DNA of 33,148 nt from Acidobacteria bacterium Ga0077553 (GTDB taxonomy: Bacteria > Acidobacteriota > Terriglobia > Bryobacterales > Bryobacteraceae): assembly GCA_001464575.1 (NCBI GenBank), contig LNFE01000136.1, forward strand, positions 1 to 33,148, read 5' to 3'. The first letter of the stretch is position 1, and each line of letters begins with the position of its first letter. A program made the position numbers and the translations under genes. The notes beneath the pieces were generated by a model. It was not told the origin of the DNA. It searched no databases and saw only the letters and a list, made by a program, of their open reading frames with translations. Shown here one piece after another: positions 7,327 to 16,413 of this stretch.

Positions 7327-10068
7327 TTACTTCGTGCGGCTGGATTCGGCGCTGCTGCCGCCCTTGCTCGCAATCACGGCCTGCGCCGCCGCCAACCGGG
7401 CAATCGGCACCCGGTACGGCGAACACGAAACATAGTTCATGCCCACCTTCACGCAGAACTCCACCGAACTCGGCTCGCCGCCGTGCTCGCCGCAAATGCC
7501 GACTTCGAGGTCCGGACGGGTCTTCCGGCCCATCTTCACCGCCATGTCGATCAACTTGCCGACGCCCGTCTGATCCAACACACCGAACGGATCCGCCGCG
7601 AAAATCTTCAGGTCCTCATAATGCTTCGAGAACTTCGTATAATCGTCGCGGGAAAGGCCCATCGTCGTCTGCGTCAGATCGTTGGTGCCGAAGCTAAAGA
7701 ACTCAGCCTCTTTGGCGACTTCATCGGCCGTCAGCGCCGCACGCGGAATCTCAATCATCGTACCGATCATGTAATGCTGATCCGGCACGCCGGCCTTCTC
7801 AAACACTTCCTTGGCAATGCGCGTGGCAATCGCCTTCTGGTGTTCGAGCTCCTTCACGGAACCGATCAGCGGAATCATCACTTCCGGCACAACCTTGATG
7901 CCCTTCTTGGCGACCTTCGCGGCCGCTTCGAAAATGGCGCGCACCTGCATCTCGGTGATCTCCGGATAGGTGATCCCCAGGCGGCAGCCGCGATGGCCCA
8001 ACATCGGGTTGAATTCGTGCAGCTCTTCGACGCGCTCGAGCAACTCGGGCAGCTTCTTCTTCAGCTCGGGAACCGGAATGCCATAAGCCTTCGACATCTC
8101 CTTCTTCGCCTTCGCGTCGGCGTAGGGGAGCTTGGCGAGGTCCACCATCAGGTGTTCGCGCTTCGGCAGGAACTCATGCAGCGGCGGGTCCAGCGTACGG
8201 ATCACCACCGGGAAGCCATTCATCGCCTTGAACAGACCCTCGAAGTCGCTGCGCTGCATCGGCAACAGCTTCTTCAGAGCCACTTTCCGCGACTTCTCAT
8301 CGCGGGCCAGAATCATCTCCTGCACGATCGGCAGACGCTCTTCAGCGAAGAACATATGCTCGGTACGGCACAGGCCGATGCCTTCGGCGCCAAACGCCCG
8401 GGCCACTTTCGCGTCCCGCGGAATGTCGGCATTCGCACGCACGCCAAATCCGCCGCGGAACTCGTCCACCCAAGCCATGAACTTGCCGAACTCGCCCGAA
8501 TTCGGGTCGGGTTCGTTCGTCTTGGCCTGGCCGGCGTACACCTTGCCGGTCGTGCCGTCGATCGAAATCCAGTCGCCCGCCTTCAGCGCAACCGACTTGC
8601 CGCCCGACTTCACAACGGCCGTGCCCTTGTGTTCGTCGATGACCAAGTCGCCCGCGCCGACGATGCAAGGCCGGCCCATACCACGTGCCACAACCGCCGC
8701 GTGGGAGCTCTTGCCGCCGATCGCGGTCAGAATGCCCTTCGCCGCGTCCATGCCGGCGATGTCGTTCGGGGTCGTCTCTTTCCGGACGAGGATCACCGGC
8801 GACTTCTTCGCCGCTTCCACAGCCAATTCAGCCGAGAACGCGATCCGGCCCACGGCCGCGCCGGGGCTCGCCGCGATACCCGTCGTCAGCACGGGCAGCG
8901 TCTTCAGCGTCGCTGCGTCGAAAACCGGGTGCAGCAACTGGTCGAGCTGATTCGGAGCGACGCGGAGAACCGCCTCTTCCTTCGAAATCAGACCCTCTTC
9001 GCACATCTCCACCGCCAGCTTCACAGCGGCCGGGCCGGTGCGCTTGCCGTTGCGGGTCTGCAACATGTACAGCTTGCCTTCTTCGATGGTGAACTCGAAG
9101 TCCTGCATGTCGCGGTACTGCTGTTCCAGCTTCTGCGTCGTTTCAAACAGCTGCTTGTACACAGCCGGCATCACATGCTCAAGCTCAGCGATCGGCGACG
9201 GGGTACGGATACCCGCGACGACGTCTTCGCCCTGCGCATTGATCAGGAACTCACCGTAGAACACCTTGTCGCCGTTGCCAGGGTCGCGCGTAAAGCCGAC
9301 GCCGGTGCCGGAGGTTTCGCCCAGGTTGCCGAACACCATCGCCTGCACGTTGGCCGCGGTGCCGATCGAATCCGGAATCTTCTCCATCTTGCGGTAGTAG
9401 ATGGCCTTGTCGTTCCACCAGCTCCGGAAGACGGCGTCGCGCGACATCTTCAACTGCACGATCGGGTCCTGCGGGAACGCCTTGCCGGTCTCTTTCTGCA
9501 CCAGCTTCTTGTATTCGGCCACCACCAGCTTCAGGTCTTCCGCGTTCAGGTCGGTGTCGAGCTTGGCCTTCCGCTTCGCCTTCTGCGCGTCGAAAATATG
9601 GTTGAACTTCTCCATATGAATCTCGAGCGCGACTTCGCCGAACATTTGGATGAAGCGGCGGTAGCAGTCATAGGCGAACCGCTCGTTGCCAGTCTTGGCC
9701 GCGATGCCGACCACCGACTGGTCGTTCATGCCGAGGTTCAGAATGGTGTTCATCATGCCCGGCATGGAGAACTTGGCGCCAGACCGGACGCTGAGCAACA
9801 GCGGATCCTTCGCGTCGCCGAGCTTCTTGCCGGTCTCTTTCTCAAGACGGGTCAGCGCGGAGGCCATCTGGTCTTCGATCTCTTGCGGAACGGTGTTCTT
9901 GTTCTCGAAGTAGATGTTGCAGACTTCGGTCGAAATCGTGAACCCCGGAGGGCACGGAATCTCGGCCTTGCACATCTCGGCAAGCCCGGCGCCCTTGCCG
10001 CCGAGGATGTCTTTCATCTTGCCATCGCCGTCGGTTTTTGTACCGAAGCTATAGACGTATTTCTTCAT
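7327..10068 (-). CDS. ppdK: Pyruvate, phosphate dikinase
   Basis: This 913-residue cytoplasmic enzyme interconverts pyruvate + ATP + phosphate with phosphoenolpyruvate + AMP + pyrophosphate, linking glycolysis and gluconeogenesis. The N-terminal nucleotide-binding domain begins YVYSFG...DILGGKGAGLAEM and includes SVRSGAKFSMPGMM. The swivelling phosphohistidine domain has GGKSSHAAVVARGMGRPC, with the catalytic His at about residue 456. The C-terminal PEP/pyruvate TIM barrel has GLCRTEHMFF, EIPRAAL, FFSFGTNDLTQTT and GICGEHGG, with the active-site Cys at about residue 859. Length and motifs match full-length bacterial PPDK. The ATG at 10068 has AGGAG 8 nt upstream, and the gene starts 27 nt after glyS. 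No PPDK regulatory kinase/phosphatase (DUF299) is encoded next to it, although that gene accompanies ppdK in many bacteria. Confidence 0.97.
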   Translation of the reverse strand: MKKYVYSFGTKTDGDGKMKDILGGKGAGLAEMCKAEIPCPPGFTISTEVCNIYFENKNTVPQEIEDQMASALTRLEKETGKKLGDAKDPLLLSVRSGAKFSMPGMMNTILNLGMNDQSVVGIAAKTGNERFAYDCYRRFIQMFGEVALEIHMEKFNHIFDAQKAKRKAKLDTDLNAEDLKLVVAEYKKLVQKETGKAFPQDPIVQLKMSRDAVFRSWWNDKAIYYRKMEKIPDSIGTAANVQAMVFGNLGETSGTGVGFTRDPGNGDKVFYGEFLINAQGEDVVAGIRTPSPIAELEHVMPAVYKQLFETTQKLEQQYRDMQDFEFTIEEGKLYMLQTRNGKRTGPAAVKLAVEMCEEGLISKEEAVLRVAPNQLDQLLHPVFDAATLKTLPVLTTGIAASPGAAVGRIAFSAELAVEAAKKSPVILVRKETTPNDIAGMDAAKGILTAIGGKSSHAAVVARGMGRPCIVGAGDLVIDEHKGTAVVKSGGKSVALKAGDWISIDGTTGKVYAGQAKTNEPDPNSGEFGKFMAWVDEFRGGFGVRANADIPRDAKVARAFGAEGIGLCRTEHMFFAEERLPIVQEMILARDEKSRKVALKKLLPMQRSDFEGLFKAMNGFPVVIRTLDPPLHEFLPKREHLMVDLAKLPYADAKAKKEMSKAYGIPVPELKKKLPELLERVEELHEFNPMLGHRGCRLGITYPEITEMQVRAIFEAAAKVAKKGIKVVPEVMIPLIGSVKELEHQKAIATRIAKEVFEKAGVPDQHYMIGTMIEIPRAALTADEVAKEAEFFSFGTNDLTQTTMGLSRDDYTKFSKHYEDLKIFAADPFGVLDQTGVGKLIDMAVKMGRKTRPDLEVGICGEHGGEPSSVEFCVKVGMNYVSCSPYRVPIARLAAAQAVIASKGGSSAESSRTK

Positions 10069-10095
10069 CCAATATCTCCTGACTGAGAGCTAAAA

Positions 10096-12051
10096 CTACT
10101 TGGTGACGATCTCCGAGAAATCGGCGATCGAGGAAAACTCATTGATGAGTTGATTGAGCAAGCGCAGACGATTGTCGCGGACAGCGGGGTCCGGGTCGTT
10201 CACCAACACCTGGTCGAAAAAGTGATCGATCGCGGGCCGCAGCCCGGCAATCCGTTCCAGTTGCGCGGGGTAGCCGCCATCCTTGATGGCCGCCTGCTCC
10301 GCCGCCGCGGCCACGCCGGCTTCGGCCTCGTTAAAGAGGCTCGCGTCCGGAGCGCCATCGGGCAGCGTGCCCGCCTGCGTGAGAATGTTCTTGATCCGCT
10401 TGAACGCCGCCGCCACGGGTTCAAAATTCGGCGTCGGACGAACGGCCTTCACCGCTTCGAGCCGCAACGCGACATCTTTCAAATCCGCCCAACCCACGGC
10501 CAACACGGCGTTGACTTCGTCGTAGGCGTAGCCCTTCACTTCGCGGAAGTAGTGCTTCACGCGCTCGATGAAAAACTCTTCGAGCTTCGCATCGCCGGCT
10601 GAAAGATCCTGTAGCGAGGGAGTAAGTTCGCCTTCCACCAAAATCTTAACGACGCCCTGCGCCGCGCGCCGTAACGCAAACGGATCCTTCGACCCGGTCG
10701 GGATCATGTCCACCGCAAAGCAGCTTCGCAGCGTGTCGATCTTATCCGCTAACGCAACAGCCTGACCGGTCGCCGTCGACGGGATCGAGTCTTCCATCGA
10801 GAGAGGTTTATAGTGCTCGTAAACAGCCTTCGCTACTTCTGGCTTGCCGCCCTGCGCGGCGATGTACAGCCCGCCAATGATGCCCTGCAGGTCGGTGAAC
10901 TCTTTCACCATCTCGGTCGTCAAATCGGCCTTGGCCAGATACGCGGCCTCGGCCGCCAACTCGCCGCCCAACTCCTGCGCCAGCGCCACGGTACGGGTGG
11001 TCTTCTCGAGGTACGACCCGATCTTGGCCTGGAACGTCACATTCGCGAGATCAGAAACCCGATCGAGCAGAGTCCGCTTCTGGTCGACATCGTAGAAAAA
11101 CCGGGCATCGTTAAACCGCGCCCGCAGAACTCGCTCGTTCCCGCGAACAACATGCCCTTCCGGGTCATCCGGAATGTTCATCACCGCGATGAAGTTCGGC
11201 GCCAGCGTCCCGTCCGCAGCATTCACGGCGAAATACTTCTGGTGGAACCGCATCACCATCGTCAGCACTTCTTTCGGCAGCGTCAGGTAGCTCGCATCGA
11301 AGCCGCCCAGAATCGCGGCCGGATACTCTGTAATAAAGGTCAGCGTCTCAAGCAGCTTCGCATCCGTCTGTGCGCTGCCCAGCGCCGCGACTTCCTTCTC
11401 GATCTTCGCTCGGCGCGCCGTGCTCGATACGATCACGAAGTGCTTCTCAAGCTCCGTCTCGTAGTTCGCAACCGTCACCGGGATCGGCCCGCGCACACCC
11501 AGCCGCCGATGCCCATAGGTCTCGGAGCCCGACGACACGCCTGCCAATTCGAACGGCACCACGGTCTCACCCAGCAGAGCAACAATCCAGCGAATCGGCC
11601 GGATGAACTTCGGCCCGCCCTTTCCGGTCCAAAACATCGACTTGGGAAAATTGAGCTTCTGAATCAGTTCGGGCAGCAACTCGGCGAGCAACTCGGCCGT
11701 CGCCCGGCCCGCCACCTGCCGCCGAAACGTGTAGTATTCGCCCTTAGCCGTGGCCTCGACCTTCAGGTCGTCGACGCTCACGCCGTTCTTCTTCGCAAAG
11801 CCTGCAATCGCGTTCGGGTTCGCGGCCTTCGGCGGACCACTCACAATCTCTTCGCTATCGGCCTGCCGCTCAATCAGCCCTTCGGCCCAGAGCACCAAAC
11901 GGCGCCCGGTACCGTCGGTCCGCGTCACACGGCCGCCCAGCTTATTCGCGTCGAGCAGCGCCTGGAAATCCTTGCCGAGCTGTTCGAGCGCGGCCGGAAT
12001 CATCCAATCGGGGATCTCCTCCGCACCGACTTCGAGAAGGAAGGGAAGCAT
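10096..12051 (-). CDS. glyS: Glycine--tRNA ligase, beta subunit
   Basis: This 651-residue beta subunit belongs to the bacterial tetrameric (alpha2beta2) glycyl-tRNA synthetase, which charges tRNA-Gly in the cytoplasm. The N-terminus is the family hallmark LPFLLEVGAEEIPDWMIPAA. Further family segments are FPKSMFWTGKGGPKFIRPIRW, PKEVLTMVMRFHQKYFAV and LADKIDTLRSCFAVD, followed by DPFALRRAAQGVVKIL and an anticodon-binding-like helical C-terminus. The ATG at 12051 is chosen because it has an excellent AAGGAGGTG ribosome site and overlaps the glyQ stop as TAATG. A start 45 nt further upstream would add an unrelated glycine-rich leader. glyQ and glyS are translationally coupled. Confidence 0.97.
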   Translation of the reverse strand: MLPFLLEVGAEEIPDWMIPAALEQLGKDFQALLDANKLGGRVTRTDGTGRRLVLWAEGLIERQADSEEIVSGPPKAANPNAIAGFAKKNGVSVDDLKVEATAKGEYYTFRRQVAGRATAELLAELLPELIQKLNFPKSMFWTGKGGPKFIRPIRWIVALLGETVVPFELAGVSSGSETYGHRRLGVRGPIPVTVANYETELEKHFVIVSSTARRAKIEKEVAALGSAQTDAKLLETLTFITEYPAAILGGFDASYLTLPKEVLTMVMRFHQKYFAVNAADGTLAPNFIAVMNIPDDPEGHVVRGNERVLRARFNDARFFYDVDQKRTLLDRVSDLANVTFQAKIGSYLEKTTRTVALAQELGGELAAEAAYLAKADLTTEMVKEFTDLQGIIGGLYIAAQGGKPEVAKAVYEHYKPLSMEDSIPSTATGQAVALADKIDTLRSCFAVDMIPTGSKDPFALRRAAQGVVKILVEGELTPSLQDLSAGDAKLEEFFIERVKHYFREVKGYAYDEVNAVLAVGWADLKDVALRLEAVKAVRPTPNFEPVAAAFKRIKNILTQAGTLPDGAPDASLFNEAEAGVAAAAEQAAIKDGGYPAQLERIAGLRPAIDHFFDQVLVNDPDPAVRDNRLRLLNQLINEFSSIADFSEIVTK

Positions 12052-12956
12052 TACGCCACCTCCTTCATCGTCCGGAACGGCTCCTGATCCACCCACGCCT
12101 GCGCGACGCCCACCGCGATCTTCCTCACCCGGGCAATCACACCCACCCGCTCGGTCACGCTGATCGCCCCACGCGCATCGAGCAGGTTAAACAAGTTCGA
12201 GCACTTCAGCACCTGGTCATAAGCGCCCAACAACGGAAACCGCCGCTTATCCGCAGGATCCTCGACAGTCTTATACAAGTCAATCAACCGCTGCGCTTCG
12301 GCCTCGTGGCGCTTCAACGCCTCCCACAGCATGTCGACGTCGGCCGACTCAAAGTTATAAACCGAAAGCTGCAGCTCATCGAAATAACGGACTTCCGAAT
12401 ACGGAACCCCAGGAGCCCACTCAATGTCGTAAACCGATTCCTTCCCCTGCAGGAAGCTCACAATCCGCTCAAGCCCGTACGTAATCTCCGCCGGGCAGAG
12501 ATCGAGATCGATGCCGCCGCACTGCTGGAAGTACGTGAACTGCGTAATCTCCATACCGTCGAGCATCACCTGCCAACCAATGCCCCACGCGCCCAGCGTC
12601 GGCGACTCCCAGTTGTCTTCTTCGAGCTTCAGATCGTGCTTCGACAAGTCGATGCCGATGGCTTCGAGCGACCCGAGGTACTGCTCGATGACATCCTTTG
12701 GCGTCGGCTTCAGAATGATCTGCAACTGCTGGTGCTTGTACAACCGGTTCGGGTTATCGCCATAGCGCCCGTCCGCCGGACGCCGGCTGGGCTGCACGTA
12801 GCCCACACGCCAGGGCTTCGGCCCCAGCACCCGGAGGAAGGTTTCCGGGGACATCGTCCCCGCGCCGACCTCAATATCGTAAGGTTCCTGGATCACGCAT
12901 CCGCGGTCCGCCCAGTACTTCTTCAGCTTAAATACAGTTTCCTGAAACGAGTCCAT
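12051..12956 (-). CDS. glyQ: Glycine--tRNA ligase, alpha subunit
   Basis: This 301-residue class II catalytic subunit activates glycine and works with the beta subunit encoded just downstream. Diagnostic segments are [75 protein letters not shown] and [11 protein letters not shown]. Length is normal for the family. It starts 2 nt after the recO stop and shares one base with glyS, so recO, glyQ and glyS read as one transcript. Confidence 0.97.
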   Translation of the reverse strand: MDSFQETVFKLKKYWADRGCVIQEPYDIEVGAGTMSPETFLRVLGPKPWRVGYVQPSRRPADGRYGDNPNRLYKHQQLQIILKPTPKDVIEQYLGSLEAIGIDLSKHDLKLEEDNWESPTLGAWGIGWQVMLDGMEITQFTYFQQCGGIDLDLCPAEITYGLERIVSFLQGKESVYDIEWAPGVPYSEVRYFDELQLSVYNFESADVDMLWEALKRHEAEAQRLIDLYKTVEDPADKRRFPLLGAYDQVLKCSNLFNLLDARGAISVTERVGVIARVRKIAVGVAQAWVDQEPFRTMKEVA

Positions 12957-12958
12957 AC

Positions 12959-13612
12959 TCAGAGGGTTTCGAGCATCTGCGCCGTAATCAAACGGCGCTC
13001 CACTTGTTGTTCGATCGTTGTGATGAGAAAGCGGCGCAAGTCGCGGGAGGTGGTCCGGGTCCAGGTGCGGGGCGTGAGGCTGTGGATGGGGGTCGTCAAC
13101 ATTTCGCGGGCCAGATTTCGAGATTCGTCACTCACGCGCAAGTCGGGCAGAAAGCCGGAGAGCCGGACGGCCCACAAAGAGAAGTACTGGATGGCCGTCC
13201 AGGTCGCCTCTTCGGTTCGCTCGGTGGGCGCCTGCCGCATGTGCTCCAGGGTCGCCGCCACCAGACGGAAGAATCTTTCGTTGGGTTCAGCCGCCGGGAG
13301 AATCTGGTCGCAAACTTCCGCGATGAAATCCATGCCGATGCTGGCCGTGTAATTGTTGGCAAGAGCGAATTGAGACTGGAGCAGTTCACAGCCATCCATC
13401 TTGCAAAGTTCGACATTCTCCCGCTGGAAGTACTGCATATTGACCTGCGAGAGGCGTTCCAACCCGCTTCCGAAACTACTTTTGGGCCGGCGCGCCCGGC
13501 GAGCTATGCCGCGCAACCTCCCTTGATCGCGTGTAAAAAAACTGACGATCAGGTCTGCTTCCCGGTAGGGATAGGATCGGAGGACGAATGCTTCGCTTAC
13601 CTTTGACGGCAC
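12959..13612 (-). CDS. recO: DNA repair protein RecO
   Basis: This 217-residue RecO is the recombination mediator that helps load RecA on SSB-coated DNA with RecR and anneals single strands. The N-terminal OB fold is recognisable as [40 protein letters not shown] and [11 protein letters not shown]. The rest is the helical C-terminal domain. The CxxC...CxxC zinc cluster present in many RecO proteins is absent (the region reads [15 protein letters not shown]), as in enterobacterial RecO, which may explain the slightly short length. The start is a GTG at 13612 with no clear ribosome site. It is divergent from the thioesterase gene across only 51 bp, which must hold both promoters. Confidence 0.9.
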   Translation of the reverse strand: MPSKVSEAFVLRSYPYREADLIVSFFTRDQGRLRGIARRARRPKSSFGSGLERLSQVNMQYFQRENVELCKMDGCELLQSQFALANNYTASIGMDFIAEVCDQILPAAEPNERFFRLVAATLEHMRQAPTERTEEATWTAIQYFSLWAVRLSGFLPDLRVSDESRNLAREMLTTPIHSLTPRTWTRTTSRDLRRFLITTIEQQVERRLITAQMLETL

Positions 13613-13663
13613 CGGAACGGTGTTGAAGTTTCAGGTTACCATAGCTAAGCTAACCGTCCTTGT

Positions 13664-14101
13664 ATGCCCCGGCTCATCGATTTGCTCGACATCGCTTCCG
13701 TGCCCATCGCGCGCACCCTCGGCATCGTCGAAGAACACCGCGCCCACGGCCATGTCACCTTCAGCATGGACGCGCGCCCGGAGCACCATAACCCCCTCGG
13801 CACCGTGCACGGAGGCGTCTACTGCGACCTCGCCGACATGGCCATGGGTATCGCGATGCTCACGACCCTCCATGACGACGAAGCCATGACGACCATAGAG
13901 TTGAAGATCAATTACTTCCGGCCCGTTACCACCGGCCGCCTCGTGGCGGACGCTCGCGTTCTCCACCGTGGACGCACCTCCGGCTTTATCGAATGCGAAG
14001 TCCGCGACGCCGAAAATCGGCTCGCCGCGAAATGCACCTCGACGTGCGTCCTTCTGACTGGCGACCGCGCCGACGCCATTTTCTCCCGCTATCGAACCTA
14101 A
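13664..14101 (+). CDS. PaaI-type hotdog-fold thioesterase
   Basis: This 145-residue single hotdog-domain protein contains the PaaI-family catalytic region HHNPLGTVHGGVYCDLADMAMG, in which HGG and the following Asp form the active site. It is followed by the central strand TIELKINYFRPV. Such enzymes hydrolyse acyl-CoA thioesters, often aromatic or short-chain. The exact substrate cannot be read from the sequence. The next gene starts 10 nt downstream, so the two are probably co-transcribed. A TTGAAG box at 13623 could be part of its promoter, but no good -10 follows. Confidence 0.85.
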   Translation: MPRLIDLLDIASVPIARTLGIVEEHRAHGHVTFSMDARPEHHNPLGTVHGGVYCDLADMAMGIAMLTTLHDDEAMTTIELKINYFRPVTTGRLVADARVLHRGRTSGFIECEVRDAENRLAAKCTSTCVLLTGDRADAIFSRYRT

Positions 14102-14111
14102 CCTGCGGCCG

Positions 14112-16151
14112 ATGCTTTTCTACGCCCTTACGATCTTCCTCTCCTCCTTCCTGTTGTTTCAGGTGCAACCGATCATCGCCAAGATCATCCTGCCATGGTT
14201 TGGCGGTTCGGCGGCCGTGTGGAACGCCTGCATGCTGTTCTTCCAGGCGGCGCTCCTCGGCGGCTACACTTACGCCCACGTCCTGTTCGAACGGGTCCCG
14301 GCCAAGCGCGGCGCGCAGATTCACATCGCCCTTCTCGGAGCGAGTTTGCTCGCGCTGCCGATTCTCCCGAACACATCGTGGAAGCCGCAGGGGAGCGAGA
14401 ACCCGGCCCTCCTTATTCTTGGACTCCTAGCGGTGACCATCGGGCTCCCCTACTTCCTGCTGTCCACGACCGGCCCGTTACTGCAGGCCTGGTACGCCCG
14501 CAACCACGCCGGTGCCGTCCCCTATCGGCTCTTCGCCCTCTCGAACGGCGCTTCCCTTCTCGCGTTACTCTCGTACCCGACGCTGGTTGAACCCCGCCTC
14601 GACGTACAGACCCAGGCTTGGGCCTGGTCCGGCGCGTTCGCGGTCTTCGCGGTCCTCTGCGCCCTGGTCGCTTGGCGCTCCCGCGGCGGCGAACACTCCA
14701 CCGATCAACCTGAGGAGACACCGCCGGCGCCACCGTGGACACTGCGCTTGCTCTGGATCGGTCTCGCCACTGCGCCCTCGATCCTCCTCCTCACCGTAAC
14801 CACTCACTTAACCCAGGACGTCGCTGCGATCCCGTTCCTGTGGATCGTGCCGCTGGTGCTCTATCTGTTAACGTTCATCCTCTGCTTTGAAACGACGAAG
14901 CTCTATTGGCGCTGGTTTTACATCTCACTTTCGGTCGCCGCGCTTGCCATGGTGGCTTGGTTTCAAGTCGATGGCCACTCCGGCATGTCCCTGCAAAAGA
15001 GCATTGCGGGATACGCCGCCGCGATGTTTGTTTGCTCCATGGTATGCCACGGCGAACTCGCCAGCCTGAAGCCGCATCCGCGCTTTTTGACCTCCTTCTA
15101 TGTCTCGCTCTCCGTGGGCGGCGCACTGGGCGGGTTGATCGTCGGACTGCTGGCGCCAACCTACTTCGACGCCTACTATGAGTTCCCCCTGGGATGGGTC
15201 TTTGCCGCGCTGCTTGGAGCCGCCGCGATGGTCTATCGCTACCAGGATTTCTTTTCCACCATGCGGGGCTTTGCGGCCTCCATCGTCCTCGTGGCTTTGC
15301 TCGGCGGCTACGCGGGCTGGTGGGTTCATATTCAACAGAACCAGATCAGCGGATACCGCCATGTGCAGAGGAATTTCTACGGGATGTTGCGAATTCAGGA
15401 CGAAGGCGACTTCACCGACAAATCGCGGGTACGCCAACTGCTGAACGGCGTCATCAACCACGGGCAACAGTTCCTCCATCCGTTTCGGAGGAAGGAGGCG
15501 ACGACCTACTATTGCGCCGAGTCGGGCGCTGGCCAGGCGATCCTCACCCGGAAAGAGGGCGTGTCCCAAAAAGTCGGGGTCATCGGGCTCGGCTCGGGAA
15601 CGCTGGCCAGTTATGGCCGTAAGGGTGACGACTATCACCTTTACGAGATCAACCCCATGGTGATCCACTTCGCCGAAGGCGAGTTCAGTTTCCTGAGCGA
15701 GTCGGCGGCGAAAAAGGAGATCCACCTCGGCGACGCCCGCCTGACCTTGGAGCGGCAACCGCCGATGCAGTTTGATGTCCTGCTGATCGACGCCTTCTCA
15801 GGGGACTCGGTCCCCGTGCATCTGCTGACGGCCGAGGCGTTCGCTCTCTATTTCCGCCATCTGAAGCCAGACGGTCTGCTGGCGGTCCACATCTCGAACA
15901 AGTACCTCAGCCTGGAACCCGTCGTGGCTACCAATGCCGCGCGCATGGGCGTTGCCGCCTTAACCTTTGACGACAACCGGCCCGAGTCGGATGACACCTG
16001 TTTTGGTTCCACCTGGATCGTCCTCATGGCGCAGTCCACTTTGCACGCCCGATCCGACATGGCCAAGATGGGCAAACCTGTCTCCGCCGCTCCCCAGTTC
16101 CGCCCTTGGACCGACGGCTTCTCCAACATGTGGTCCATTCTCAAGAAGTGA
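14112..16151 (+). CDS. Membrane protein fused to a spermidine-synthase-like domain
   Basis: This 679-residue protein has two parts. Residues 1 to about 430 form many hydrophobic helices, beginning FYALTIFLSSFLLFQVQPII and KIILPWFGGSAAVWNACMLFF, the signature of fused MFS/spermidine-synthase proteins. From about residue 480 there is a Rossmann-fold aminopropyltransferase-like domain: VGVIGLGSGTLASYG (nucleotide loop, about 488-502), YEINPMVIHFAE (acidic residue that would contact the cofactor ribose), LGDARLTLE, and LLIDAFSGDSVPVHLLTAEAF (about 556-576). The DAFSGDS segment stands where true spermidine synthases have their catalytic Asp loop. These fusions are common in acidobacteria and deltaproteobacteria, but their substrate is not established. 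It follows the thioesterase by 10 nt. Only a weak ribosome site precedes the ATG. Confidence 0.85.
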   Translation: MLFYALTIFLSSFLLFQVQPIIAKIILPWFGGSAAVWNACMLFFQAALLGGYTYAHVLFERVPAKRGAQIHIALLGASLLALPILPNTSWKPQGSENPALLILGLLAVTIGLPYFLLSTTGPLLQAWYARNHAGAVPYRLFALSNGASLLALLSYPTLVEPRLDVQTQAWAWSGAFAVFAVLCALVAWRSRGGEHSTDQPEETPPAPPWTLRLLWIGLATAPSILLLTVTTHLTQDVAAIPFLWIVPLVLYLLTFILCFETTKLYWRWFYISLSVAALAMVAWFQVDGHSGMSLQKSIAGYAAAMFVCSMVCHGELASLKPHPRFLTSFYVSLSVGGALGGLIVGLLAPTYFDAYYEFPLGWVFAALLGAAAMVYRYQDFFSTMRGFAASIVLVALLGGYAGWWVHIQQNQISGYRHVQRNFYGMLRIQDEGDFTDKSRVRQLLNGVINHGQQFLHPFRRKEATTYYCAESGAGQAILTRKEGVSQKVGVIGLGSGTLASYGRKGDDYHLYEINPMVIHFAEGEFSFLSESAAKKEIHLGDARLTLERQPPMQFDVLLIDAFSGDSVPVHLLTAEAFALYFRHLKPDGLLAVHISNKYLSLEPVVATNAARMGVAALTFDDNRPESDDTCFGSTWIVLMAQSTLHARSDMAKMGKPVSAAPQFRPWTDGFSNMWSILKK

Positions 16152-16179
16152 ATCTGTTACACTACGGTTTCCGAAACAC

Positions 16180-16413
16180 ATGGCAGAGACCGTAGCGAAG
16201 GTGAAGACACGCCTGCTCCGCATGCGGGCTTGCAACGAGCGGACGACAGGGGACAAGTTTTGCTTGGGCCACCTGAAGCGCTGGTATGACTTTGGAGAGG
16301 ATGTAGCGGCTGCCTATGGCCGGAAAGCCGAGATTTATCGCTGTGAGCGGTGCCACACGATTTACCTGCCCCACCCGGACGAAATGCCTCGGTCGGGCAC
16401 ATTAGCATTTTAA
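16180..16413 (+). CDS. Small Cys-containing protein, function unknown
   Basis: This 77-residue basic protein has a CxxC pair (RCERCHTIYLP, Cys55/Cys58) and further cysteines at 18 and 28, so it could bind a metal as a small zinc ribbon. I do not recognise the family. The ATG at 16180 lies 28 nt after the preceding membrane-enzyme gene. The same frame is open further upstream, but those starts would overlap that gene by about 185 nt and are unlikely. No clear ribosome site is visible. A start at Met15 (16222) is an alternative. Treat it as a probable rather than a certain gene. Confidence 0.5.
   Translation: MAETVAKVKTRLLRMRACNERTTGDKFCLGHLKRWYDFGEDVAAAYGRKAEIYRCERCHTIYLPHPDEMPRSGTLAF

Noticed and set aside
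7159..10086. Very long open frame (975 codons) on the plus strand opposite ppdK
   Set aside because: It is exactly antisense to a well-conserved enzyme, is rich in R, H, L and A as expected for the complement of GC-rich codons, and has no family motif or ribosome site.
10813..12087. 424-codon open frame on the plus strand opposite glyS
   Set aside because: Complementary-strand shadow of a conserved gene; composition dominated by R, Q, H and L with no domain.
12306..13352. 348-codon open frame on the plus strand opposite glyQ and recO
   Set aside because: Crosses two real genes on the other strand and shows no recognisable domain.
13613..13663. Inverted repeat GGTTA...TAACC between recO and the thioesterase gene
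   Set aside because: Only five-base arms; not distinguishable from chance in a 51-bp promoter region.
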